Origin: UBA5976 sp037137575
GTDB taxonomy: Bacteria; Actinomycetota; Actinomycetes; S36-B12; UBA5976
Direction of reading: 5' to 3'
Assembly (NCBI GenBank): GCA_037137575.1
Contig: JBAXKB010000007.1
Location: 1-45,585, forward strand
Length of the DNA stretch: 45,585 nt
In this document: positions 15,893 to 23,450 of the stretch, piece after piece
How the letters are laid out: each line of letters begins with the position of its first letter
Numbering within the stretch: position 1 is the first letter of the stretch
Translations under genes and position numbers: made by a program
The notes under the pieces: generated by a model
What the model saw: only the letters and a program-made list of their open reading frames with translations
What the model was told of the DNA's origin: nothing
Databases searched by the model: none

Positions 15893-16264
15893 TTACGGAC
15901 GACTTTCGGCAATTACATAGGCAATGGCAACTGGTCCATCATGGCTGAGCGAGACATGCCAGTTGGTTACGCCAAGTTCATCTGCCACAGCTTTGACAGT
16001 TCCACCGATGGTTAGTTTTGGCGCTCCGCCGTTACTAACTTCGCAATCATGAAATTCCATACCAGCCGGAGCTCCGAGCGCTTTAGCTACCGCCTCTTTA
16101 ACTGCGAATCGCCCTGCTAGCGACATAAGTGGCAGTTGGTGACCTTGTGCACTGGTCTGCTCAGCCTTGGTAAACATGCGATCAGCGATACCAGGGGTAC
16201 GGCTTAGTGTTTGCTCAAACCGAGCCAAATCCACCACATCTACGCCGATGCCCACAATTGTCAT
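15893..16264 (-). CDS. acpS: Holo-[acyl-carrier-protein] synthase
   Basis: Transfers the phosphopantetheine arm from CoA to a conserved Ser of ACP, activating fatty acid synthesis. The 123-residue protein shows the metal-binding Asp in GIGVDVVDLARFE (residues 5-17), the FAVKEAVAKALG helix with the second acidic ligand, and the C-terminal WHVSLSHDGPVAIAYV. It is first in the acpS-to-tsaD unit. A short hairpin (CCCCG, loop TAAA, then CAGGG; one G-U pair) lies within its leader at 16274-16287. Confidence 0.95.
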   Translation of the reverse strand: MTIVGIGVDVVDLARFEQTLSRTPGIADRMFTKAEQTSAQGHQLPLMSLAGRFAVKEAVAKALGAPAGMEFHDCEVSNGGAPKLTIGGTVKAVADELGVTNWHVSLSHDGPVAIAYVIAESRP

Positions 16265-16415
16265 AACTTAACTTTGCCCTGTTTACGGGGTTTTTCCAAT
16301 TTCACGCAAATAAGTGCGCCGACACCTACAAAATGCCAATAACTACGCAGATTTCCTTGGCTAAAGTGGAAAGGTCTACTGGCATTTGCCTTCCCCCAAC
16401 TGAAAGTAGCCCGTA
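16265..16415. promoter_or_regulatory. 151-bp divergent intergenic region acpS / NlpC-P60 gene
   Basis: This gap must hold promoters for acpS (minus) and the P60 gene (plus). At 16274-16292 the plus strand reads CCCTG, TTTA, CGGGG followed by five T, which has the form of a small rho-independent terminator, although no plus-strand gene lies upstream. It might stop antisense transcription, or the hairpin may act in the acpS leader. No convincing -35/-10 pair was found. Confidence 0.35.
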
Positions 16416-17141
16416 ATGAATCGCAAGCAGAAAAGCGCATGTTTTGTGCTGGCTTTGCTGATTCCTACGCTCGGCCTCAATCCGGCAGGCGCAACAGGCA
16501 GTGCCACGCCCAAACCCACCATTTCAGCAAAACCGAGTGCTTCGCCAACCCCCACACGGACAAGTCGGGCCAGTGCCACGCCTAAAGCGAGTCCAACTGC
16601 TTCAATAAAGCCGGGTAGCTCTGTAACAGCTAAACCTTCGGTATCTGCCAGTCCAACACGATCTCCTTCCAGCACTGCCAGCCCGAAACCAAAAGCCACA
16701 CCAAAGCAAATTATCTTGCCAAAAATTACAGTTGACCCGCCGCCCCGGAGCGCATCTGTCGACAAAGCAATTGCTTACGCCTTGCTCCAAGTTGGAAAGC
16801 CCTATGTACACGGTGGCGCAGGGCCAAATGTTTTCGACTGCTCAGGCTTAACCCAACGAGCTTGGGCGGCGGCTGGCATCACGATTCCTCGAACAAGTGG
16901 TCAACAATTTTCTGCCACGATTCACATTGAAATGACCGACGCGCTGCCGGGCGATTTAATTTTTTACGGACAAAGCGGTGCACAGCACGTTGCAATGTAC
17001 ATCGGTTTTGGTTTGATTGTGGAAGCGGCTAATCCAAGTAAAGGTGTAGTTATTAGCCCGATTAGTACACCGTGGCACAACAATAACTTTGGTGGAATTG
17101 GTCGCATTAGCGCGCCACTACCGCCAGCTACTCAACCGTAA
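16416..17141 (+). CDS. Secreted NlpC/P60 peptidoglycan endopeptidase
   Basis: A 241-residue protein: signal peptide at about 1-27 (hydrophobic ACFVLALLIPTLG, ending near AGATG), a Ser/Thr/Pro/Ala/Lys-rich linker from about 28 to 108, then a C-terminal NlpC/P60 domain. The domain opens KAIAYALLQVGKPYVHGG and carries the nucleophile C142 (FDCSGL), H191 (QHVAMYIG) and a possible third residue E203 (IVEAANP), resembling the Cys-His-Glu triad of RipA. It should cleave peptide stems in the wall. The linker could span the wall and is likely glycosylated. The stop overlaps glmS on the other strand by 14 bp. Confidence 0.9.
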   Translation: MNRKQKSACFVLALLIPTLGLNPAGATGSATPKPTISAKPSASPTPTRTSRASATPKASPTASIKPGSSVTAKPSVSASPTRSPSSTASPKPKATPKQIILPKITVDPPPRSASVDKAIAYALLQVGKPYVHGGAGPNVFDCSGLTQRAWAAAGITIPRTSGQQFSATIHIEMTDALPGDLIFYGQSGAQHVAMYIGFGLIVEAANPSKGVVISPISTPWHNNNFGGIGRISAPLPPATQP

Positions 17142-18969
17142 CGCTCTTAGCCAGATTCCTTGGCTGATCTACATCAAAGCCTTTAACGGTAGCCATTTCG
17201 CAGGCGAATACCTGCAGTGGAACTACCGAAACTAGCGGCTGAAGAAGTGCGGGGCATTTTGGCAAGCGAATAATGTGATGAGCAAATTCATTAATTGACT
17301 CGTCTCCTTCTTCGGCTAACACGATTGTGCGCGCGCCACGAGCACGTACTTCTTGGATGTTGGAAACAATTTTGTCGTGTAGTTCATCGCCAAGCGGAGG
17401 AACAATTACGAAAACTGGAACGCCATCTTCGAGCAATGCAATCGGACCATGCTTTAGTTCGCCAGCTGCAAAACCTTCAGCGTGCATATAAGCCAACTCT
17501 TTAAGTTTGAGTGCACCCTCAAGCGCTACTGGGAAACCGACGCTTCGCCCAATGAATAACACACTTGGCGAGTTCACAAACTCTTTAGCAATGGCGCGCA
17601 CACCTTCAGAAGTATCCAGAACCAAATCCACTTTGGCTGACATTCGACCAAGTTCAAGAGCGATTTCTTCACTCGATTGGCCGTATTCAGTTCCTCGCAC
17701 CTGCGCTAGGTACATAGCGAACAGGTAGCAAGCAACAATCTGGGTTAAGAATGCCTTGGTCGAAGCAACAGCAACTTCTGGGCCAGCAATTGTGTAAATA
17801 ACTGAATCGCTTTCGCGAGGAATTGTTGAACCATTGCTATTGCAAATAGCCAGAACTTTGGCGCCTTGTTCGCGGGCGTATCGCATGGCCATAAGAGTGT
17901 CCATAGTTTCGCCTGATTGCGAGATAGCAATAACCAAAGTCTTTGAACTCAAGATTGGATCGCGGTATCGAAACTCACTGGCAAGTTCTACTTCACACGG
18001 AACACGCGTCCAGTGTTCAATTGCATATTTCGCAATCAATCCTGAGTGATAAGCCGTCCCGCAAGCAGTAATAATAATTTTGTCGATGCCTTGTAAATAT
18101 TCATCAGAGAGATTTAATCCATCCAATTTCACTTTGCCTTCGGTATCAATGCGCCCGATGAGAGTGTCAGCAACAGCCTTCGGTTGTTCGGCGATTTCCT
18201 TAAGCATGAATAAGTCGTAGCCATTTTTCTCAGCAGCTGACGCGTCCCAAGTAACTTCATACTCAGTTACATCAACTGGCTGACCAAAGAAGTCGGTAAC
18301 TACGATGCTTGTTGGTGTGATTTCGACAATCTGATCTTGACCAAGTTCAATTGCTTGACGAGTATGGGCGATGAATGCAGCCACATCGGAAGCCAAGAAA
18401 TTTTCACCATCGCCACGGCCAACTACAAGAGGTGAATTCCGCCTAGCCGCCACAACCAAATCTGGTGTCTCTGCCTGAACTGCTACCAGAGTAAACGCGC
18501 CAGTTAGCCGCTGAGAAACTGCCCGCATCGCATCAGCAAGATTTCCTGAGAGCGGCATTTGGGCTGCCAATAGATGAGCCACAATCTCAGTATCGGTTTC
18601 ACTACGAAGTGTTACACCTGCTGCCAGCAATTCGTCGCGCAAGTGGGTGAAGTTCTCAATAATTCCATTGTGAATTACCGCAACACTGCCATCCTCGCTG
18701 ACATGAGGATGAGCATTAACATCATTAGGCGCTCCATGAGTAGCCCAGCGGGTATGCCCGATCGCAGTATGTGCCAGAGCAAGTGGAGTCTGGATGATTT
18801 CTGCTTCAAGATTGGTCAGCTTGCCAGCTTTTTTACGAGTTTCAATCCTGCCATCAGCCACAATCGCGATTCCTGCGGAATCATATCCCCGGTATTCCAG
18901 GCGACGCAGACCTTCGACCACAACCGCACTAGCTTGCTGTTTTCCAACATAACCAACGATTCCACACAT
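17128..18969 (-). CDS. glmS: Glutamine-fructose-6-phosphate aminotransferase (isomerizing)
   Basis: Makes glucosamine-6-phosphate from fructose-6-phosphate and glutamine, the first step to UDP-GlcNAc. The 613-residue protein begins MCGIVGYVG, so the catalytic Cys2 is exposed after Met removal; the glutaminase domain (about 1-240) holds GHTRWATHG and the two SIS domains follow, with TACGTAYHSG, ISQSGETMDTL and the C-terminal PRNLAKSVTVE. It directly follows glmM, the next enzyme in the same pathway. No glmS-ribozyme-like segment fits the ten-base gap upstream. Confidence 0.98.
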   Translation of the reverse strand: MCGIVGYVGKQQASAVVVEGLRRLEYRGYDSAGIAIVADGRIETRKKAGKLTNLEAEIIQTPLALAHTAIGHTRWATHGAPNDVNAHPHVSEDGSVAVIHNGIIENFTHLRDELLAAGVTLRSETDTEIVAHLLAAQMPLSGNLADAMRAVSQRLTGAFTLVAVQAETPDLVVAARRNSPLVVGRGDGENFLASDVAAFIAHTRQAIELGQDQIVEITPTSIVVTDFFGQPVDVTEYEVTWDASAAEKNGYDLFMLKEIAEQPKAVADTLIGRIDTEGKVKLDGLNLSDEYLQGIDKIIITACGTAYHSGLIAKYAIEHWTRVPCEVELASEFRYRDPILSSKTLVIAISQSGETMDTLMAMRYAREQGAKVLAICNSNGSTIPRESDSVIYTIAGPEVAVASTKAFLTQIVACYLFAMYLAQVRGTEYGQSSEEIALELGRMSAKVDLVLDTSEGVRAIAKEFVNSPSVLFIGRSVGFPVALEGALKLKELAYMHAEGFAAGELKHGPIALLEDGVPVFVIVPPLGDELHDKIVSNIQEVRARGARTIVLAEEGDESINEFAHHIIRLPKCPALLQPLVSVVPLQVFACEMATVKGFDVDQPRNLAKSVTVE

Positions 18970-18979
18970 GGGTTAAAGT

Positions 18980-20344
18980 CTACTGACTACTAAGTGCGCA
19001 GTGCTTTTGTACAAGTGTGGCAAGTTGTTGCGCAGTGTCTTGCGCCTGCGCTGCCGTGGCTGCTTCAACCATGACCCGAATTACTGATTCGGTTCCACTT
19101 GGGCGAAGTAATACTCGCCCGGTCTCGCCAAGGATTTGCTCTGCTTGCGAGATTGCAGCTACAAGTTCTGGCTTGCCAGTTGCAGACTTGTCTACATCTT
19201 TTACGTTGATAAGTACTTGTGGCAGTCGCGTAACAATAGTTGCCAAGGTAGCTAAAGAGTTTTGTGAATATTTCATTTCTGCCATAATTTGCAAGGCAGT
19301 TAATACGCCATCGCCAGTTGTGGCAAAGTCCGACAGAACTACATGGCCGCTTTGTTCGCCACCTAAATTAAGTCCTCGCTCGCGCATCGCTTCGAGTACA
19401 TAACGATCTCCAACTGCAGTGGCGATAACTTCAATCTGTTCGGACTTCATCGCAAGCGTAAACCCTAGATTCGACATCACAGTTGCTACAACAGTGTTAT
19501 CAACTAGCAATCCTCGCTGTTTGCGTCCTACCGCCAAAATAGCCAGAATCTGATCGCCATCAACGAGCTCGCCATTGGCATCAACAGCCAAACACCTGTC
19601 CGCATCACCATCGTGCGCAATACCTAGATCTGCGCCATGCTCTTTAACCGCTTGCACTAGATCATCCATGTGGGTTGAACCACAGTCTTCATTGATGTTG
19701 TAGCCATTTGGCTCACTATGAATCGTGATAACAGTAGCACCGGCCCGACGATAAATTTCAGGACCAACAACTGATGCAGCTCCATTTGCCGAATCAACAA
19801 CAAGTGTGATTCCAGTTAAGGAATCAGAAATGCTAGTAAGAACATGTGAAACATACTTTTCGACCAGACTTAGATCAGTTCTGATTCGACCAACTGCAGC
19901 CCCTACTGGAAGCTCACTGATAGTTTCCATGTGAGCTTCGATAGCATCTTCCATGTCATCAGCGAGCTTGTGGCCTCCACGAGCAAAAAACTTGATGCCA
20001 TTATCAGGCATTGCATTGTGGCTAGCCGAAATCATTACACCTAAGGCAGCGCCAGTTACTTCGGTCAAGTAAGCCACAGCTGGGGTCGGCACAACACCTA
20101 CATCTAATACATCAACGCCCGCACTAGCTAAGCCAGCAGAAAGGGCAGCCTGTAAAAACTCGCCACTAACACGTGGATCGCGACCGACGATCGCAAATAA
20201 GCGCTCGTTTTTACCCGATGGTAAACCGCCATGTTCAACTAAGACTTGGGCAGCAGAAACCCCAAGTGAGCTCGCTAATGACGCTGTTAATTCTCCGTTC
20301 GCTAACCCACGAACACCATCGGTGCCAAAAAGGCGCGAAGCCAT
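18980..20344 (-). CDS. glmM: Phosphoglucosamine mutase
   Basis: Converts glucosamine-6-phosphate to glucosamine-1-phosphate. The 454 residues show LFGTDGVRG at 5-13, the phosphorylated catalytic Ser108 in ISASHNAMPDNG, the metal loop DGDADR, the sugar-recognition GGEQSGH, and the C-terminal phosphate-binding RPSGTESVIRVMVE. It lies three bases after rpsI and ten before glmS, so ribosomal protein and cell-wall precursor genes share one transcript, as is common in Actinobacteria. Confidence 0.98.
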   Translation of the reverse strand: MASRLFGTDGVRGLANGELTASLASSLGVSAAQVLVEHGGLPSGKNERLFAIVGRDPRVSGEFLQAALSAGLASAGVDVLDVGVVPTPAVAYLTEVTGAALGVMISASHNAMPDNGIKFFARGGHKLADDMEDAIEAHMETISELPVGAAVGRIRTDLSLVEKYVSHVLTSISDSLTGITLVVDSANGAASVVGPEIYRRAGATVITIHSEPNGYNINEDCGSTHMDDLVQAVKEHGADLGIAHDGDADRCLAVDANGELVDGDQILAILAVGRKQRGLLVDNTVVATVMSNLGFTLAMKSEQIEVIATAVGDRYVLEAMRERGLNLGGEQSGHVVLSDFATTGDGVLTALQIMAEMKYSQNSLATLATIVTRLPQVLINVKDVDKSATGKPELVAAISQAEQILGETGRVLLRPSGTESVIRVMVEAATAAQAQDTAQQLATLVQKHCALSSQ

Positions 20345-20347
20345 TGA

Positions 20348-20854
20348 TTAACGCTTTGAGAACTGAGGCGCCTTGCGCGCCTTCTTAAGGCCGTACTTTT
20401 TACGTTCTTTAACGCGAGCATCGCGAGTTAAGAACCCGGCCTTCTTGAGGTCGGCGCGGTTTGCTTCAACATCGATTTCGTTCAAGCAGCGAGCAACGCC
20501 AAGACGAAGTGCGCCAGCCTGACCTGATGAACCGCCACCATGAATTCGAGCGATGACGTCATAGGCATTGTCGAAGTTCAAAGTTTTAAACGGTTCATTA
20601 ACTAACTGCTGATGAACCTTGTTTGGGAAATAATCTTCAAGCGTACGACCGTTGATTGTCCAACGACCGGTGCCTGGAACTAGTCGTACCCGCGCAACAG
20701 CCTCTTTACGGCGGCCAGTGGCCAGCGCATTCTTATCTGGTGCCTTGCGTGATTCACGAGGAGCAGCAGCAGACTCAGTTGTGTAACTTGAAACTGCTTC
20801 AAGTGCCTCTTCGGTGTCTAGAACTACTACTGTTTCCAGATCGCTTTGCGTCAT
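20348..20854 (-). CDS. rpsI: 30S ribosomal protein S9
   Basis: Small-subunit protein whose C-terminal tail reaches the P site. The core from about residue 40 (ATGRRKEAVARVRLVPGTG, FGGGSSGQAGALRLGVARCL-like segment, then the KKYGLKKARKAPQFSKR tail) is standard. The first 40 residues (Glu/Ser/Ala-rich) are an N-terminal extension typical of actinobacterial S9. It is cotranscribed with rplM, 29 bp upstream. Confidence 0.98.
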   Translation of the reverse strand: MTQSDLETVVVLDTEEALEAVSSYTTESAAAPRESRKAPDKNALATGRRKEAVARVRLVPGTGRWTINGRTLEDYFPNKVHQQLVNEPFKTLNFDNAYDVIARIHGGGSSGQAGALRLGVARCLNEIDVEANRADLKKAGFLTRDARVKERKKYGLKKARKAPQFSKR

Positions 20855-20879
20855 GATTTCTCTCTATCTAACTCTTGAA

Positions 20880-20892
20880 GCGCTTACTGCGC
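20880..20892 (-). other. Short hairpin around the rplM stop codon
   Basis: GCGC arms pair around the loop AGTAA, which contains the rplM TAA. Four base pairs is short and could be chance; listed because stronger hairpins embrace other stop codons in this window. Confidence 0.3.
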
Positions 20893-21327
20893 GACCTGTG
20901 TGATTACAAATGGCTGTGGGTTTTGTGCGGTGTGTGGATGAGTTGGGCCAGCGTAAACCTTTAACTTTGTGATTTGCGCATTGCCAAGTTTGTTGTGCGG
21001 AAGCATCCCCTTAACCGCTTTTTCGACCGCACGACGCGGATCGGTAGCGAGAAGTTCTGCGTAGGTTGTTGCGCGAAGACCGCCTGGGAAACCAGAGTGA
21101 CGGTAGTCCATCTTCTGCGTAAGCTTTGAGCCTGACAAAGCAACTTTCTCTGCGTTGATAATGACCACAAAGTCACCGGTATCAACGTGTGAAGAAAAGA
21201 TTGTCTTGTGCTTGCCGCGTAGCAAGTTAGCAACCTGTGATGCCAGACGACCGAGCACAATGTCGGTTGCGTCAATGACGTGCCAGTCGCGAGTAATATC
21301 GCCAGCCTTTGGGGTGAACGTACGCAC
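20884..21327 (-). CDS. rplM: 50S ribosomal protein L13
   Basis: Early-assembly large-subunit protein, 147 residues. DWHVIDATDIVLGRLASQVANLLRGK and KMDYRHSGFPGGL are diagnostic, as is the VKGMLPHNKLG block. The start is GTG at 21325-21327 with AAGG about 7 nt upstream. It is the first gene of the rplM-rpsI-glmM-glmS transcript, with its own promoter and two leader hairpins upstream. Confidence 0.98.
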   Translation of the reverse strand: MRTFTPKAGDITRDWHVIDATDIVLGRLASQVANLLRGKHKTIFSSHVDTGDFVVIINAEKVALSGSKLTQKMDYRHSGFPGGLRATTYAELLATDPRRAVEKAVKGMLPHNKLGNAQITKLKVYAGPTHPHTAQNPQPFVITQVAQ

Positions 21328-21358
21328 TTGTCAGCCTTACTTTTGTTGTTCGTGGGGG

Positions 21359-21397
21359 TGCTCAGGATGAGCAGTCGAACCCGCTACATTTAGCAGG
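21359..21397 (-). ncRNA. Two-hairpin leader of rplM
   Basis: In the transcript the first hairpin (21397-21380) pairs CCTGCTA with TAGCGGG around AATG; one pair is a U-G wobble that exists only in the minus-strand RNA. The second (21373-21359) pairs TGCTCA with TGAGCA around TCC. Both lie between the promoter and the rplM start. Known L13 leaders in other phyla regulate rplM by L13 binding; I cannot say this matches them, only that the position and structure suit such a role. Confidence 0.5.
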
Positions 21398-21408
21398 CGC
21401 GACTTCAA

Positions 21409-21438
21409 AGATTACCCGCAAATACGGGCTTTGGTCAA
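21409..21438 (-). promoter_or_regulatory. Promoter of rplM-rpsI-glmM-glmS
   Basis: TTGACC (21433-21438) and TAATCT (21409-21414) are separated by 18 bp, a good sigma-70/SigA-type match. TTTTGACC at the -35 is identical over eight bases to the str operon promoter in this window. Transcription should start near 21402, leaving a leader of about 75 nt. Confidence 0.75.
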
Positions 21439-21476
21439 AATGAGCCTAGAAAATCAGGGAATTTTGGCGAATTTGG

Positions 21477-21767
21477 CTAATTTAGCAGTTCCCAATGCTC
21501 GACAACTGGCGGATTAGCGAAAAATGGGCCAATTAACGCGCGCCATTGCACGAATAGTTCGGACTCGCGAAAGCCAACAGTGTGGTCCTCAACTGTGTCC
21601 CACTGGAGTGTCAAAAGGTAAACATTAGGGCGCTCTACCCCACGGTGAATGTGGATGCGGTTAAAGCCCTTAGCCTGCGTCAGTACTTGCTTGGCTTGTT
21701 CCAGGGCTAATTCAAATTCAGCCTCTTTGCCAGGGACTATCTCGGTCTGTGCTGTCTCAATGATCAT
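21477..21767 (-). CDS. Antibiotic biosynthesis monooxygenase (ABM) family protein
   Basis: A 96-residue ferredoxin-like alpha+beta barrel protein. The pattern VPGKEAEFELALEQAKQVLTQAKGF, then HIHRGVERPNVYLLTLQWD and the C-terminal PVVEHWELL match small ABM-domain proteins. Despite the name, most act in general oxidation, quinone or haem chemistry, or are uncharacterised, and no specific substrate can be given. It follows the ABC-F gene by 21 bp on the same strand and ends about 40 bp before the rplM promoter. Confidence 0.8.
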   Translation of the reverse strand: MIIETAQTEIVPGKEAEFELALEQAKQVLTQAKGFNRIHIHRGVERPNVYLLTLQWDTVEDHTVGFRESELFVQWRALIGPFFANPPVVEHWELLN

Positions 21768-21788
21768 GGGACGATGCTACCCGTCGAG

Positions 21789-23450
21789 TCAGGATCCATC
21801 CCAAACTGGGTCATCTGAACTTCGCACCGATGTGTCGTTACCAAATATCAAGAATCGATCAAGTGATTTCGCAAACCATCGGTCATGAGTAACTGCAAGA
21901 ACTGTTCCTTCAAAAGCATCAAGCGCTGATTCAAGTGCAAGTGCTGATTCCAAATCCAAGTTATCTGTCGGTTCATCAAGGAGTAAGAGTGTAGCTCCGG
22001 AAAGTTCAAGTAAGAGAATTTGAAAGCGTGCTTGTTGTCCACCCGAAAGGTGATTAAACAACTGCTCTGATGCCTGCGCTAATCCATAACGGTCAAGTGA
22101 GCGCGCTGCCGCTTCTTGCTGCATCCCAGCGCGATGTTCGTCGCCGCGATGCAGAATGTCGAGCAAACTTCGGCCCATAAGTTCTGGATGGTGATGTGTT
22201 TGAGCAAACCAACCTGGGCGAACGCGTGCGCCAAGTTTTGCGTTGCCGTTGTGGTTCACGGGCGCGATATCTAAATCGCTGACCGGTAGATGCTCTAACT
22301 CGGGCAAGGACCCGCCGGCGGCAAGCAGACGAAGGAAGTGGCTCTTGCCTGAACCGTTTGCGCCAAGTACACCGATGCGTTCACCGAACCAGATCTCTGC
22401 ATCAAATGGTTGCACCAAACCAGTTAGTTCAAGCCCAGTACAAACAACTGCTCGTTTGCCAGTACGGCCACCTTTGATGCGCATTTTCAAATTCTGCTCG
22501 ATTGGTATTGCCTGTGGTGGACCAATCTCTTCAAACATGCGCAATCGCGTCCGGGCTGCCTGAAGTCGCGAAGCTAGCCCGTCGTTGAACTTGGCTTTGA
22601 TTGCATACATTTGCACAAGGTCTTTAATTTTTTGATGTTCTTCATCCCAGCGGCGGCGCATTTCTTCAAGTCGAGAGAAGCGCTCGCGGCGCACATCGGC
22701 GTAAGTGGAGAACCCAGCACCGTGAGTCCAGATGGAGTTACCGGCCGTACCCAATTCAACAGTAACAATCTGAGTTGGAGCCTGGGTTAACAATTCACGA
22801 TCATGACTAATCAGCAGAACAGTTTTCTTGGTCGCTTTAAGTTCTTGCTCGAGCCACTGCTTACTTGGAACATCTAGATAGTTATCTGGCTCATCAAGTA
22901 AGAGCACGTCATCAATGCCGCGCAAAAGGGCCTCAAGTACAAGGCGCTTTTGCTCACCACCAGAGAGCGTGCTTGCTGGTCGGTGCTGCGCTTGTTCGAA
23001 TGGTAAGTGCAGAGATTTCATGGTGCATACGTCCCAAAGCACTTCTAACTCGTAGCCACCGACATCGGCCCAATCAGAAATGGCTTGGGCATAAGCCATT
23101 TGATTCTTTTCCGTGCTTTGCGAATTCATTACCGCATAGGTGGAGTCGATTCGAGCTGCAACTTCGCGCACAGCCGGCGGCGCAACAGTAAGCAGTAAAT
23201 CTTTGACAGTGCCATCGGTCATGTGGCCGACAAACTGACGCATGACACCGAGTGTTCCAGTGTGCGTGATTGAACCTTCCTGCGCAGGCATGTCACCAGA
23301 AATCATTCGCATCAAAGTTGTCTTACCTGAACCATTAGCTCCGATAAGCGCAGTTACCGAACCCTCACCCACCCGAAATGAAACGTCCAGCAACAAAATG
23401 CGACCATCAGGAAGTGTGTGAGTTAAATGCGCTACCTCAAGGTGTCCCAT
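21789..23450 (-). CDS. ABC-F family ATPase (ribosome-associated type)
   Basis: A soluble 553-residue protein with two ABC domains and no membrane segments. First domain: Walker A GANGSGKT at 37-44, signature LSGGEQKRL, Walker B VLLLDEPDNYLD. Second domain: GANGSGKS, LSGGQQARF, TLLLLDEPTDNLD and HDRWF. The linker between them (RRERFSRLEEMRRRWDEEH onward) is helical and of ordinary length, so it is closer to general translation-factor ABC-Fs than to antibiotic-resistance types with long linkers. I chose ATG 23448-23450 (MGHLEVAHLTH) because AGGGA lies five bases upstream; upstream codons are unconserved. It overlaps truA by 14 nt. Confidence 0.9.
   Translation of the reverse strand: MGHLEVAHLTHTLPDGRILLLDVSFRVGEGSVTALIGANGSGKTTLMRMISGDMPAQEGSITHTGTLGVMRQFVGHMTDGTVKDLLLTVAPPAVREVAARIDSTYAVMNSQSTEKNQMAYAQAISDWADVGGYELEVLWDVCTMKSLHLPFEQAQHRPASTLSGGEQKRLVLEALLRGIDDVLLLDEPDNYLDVPSKQWLEQELKATKKTVLLISHDRELLTQAPTQIVTVELGTAGNSIWTHGAGFSTYADVRRERFSRLEEMRRRWDEEHQKIKDLVQMYAIKAKFNDGLASRLQAARTRLRMFEEIGPPQAIPIEQNLKMRIKGGRTGKRAVVCTGLELTGLVQPFDAEIWFGERIGVLGANGSGKSHFLRLLAAGGSLPELEHLPVSDLDIAPVNHNGNAKLGARVRPGWFAQTHHHPELMGRSLLDILHRGDEHRAGMQQEAAARSLDRYGLAQASEQLFNHLSGGQQARFQILLLELSGATLLLLDEPTDNLDLESALALESALDAFEGTVLAVTHDRWFAKSLDRFLIFGNDTSVRSSDDPVWDGS

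Noticed and set aside
21789..23450. Macrolide or lincosamide resistance ABC-F
   Set aside because: The interdomain linker is not extended and the sequence resembles a widely conserved actinobacterial subfamily; resistance cannot be claimed.
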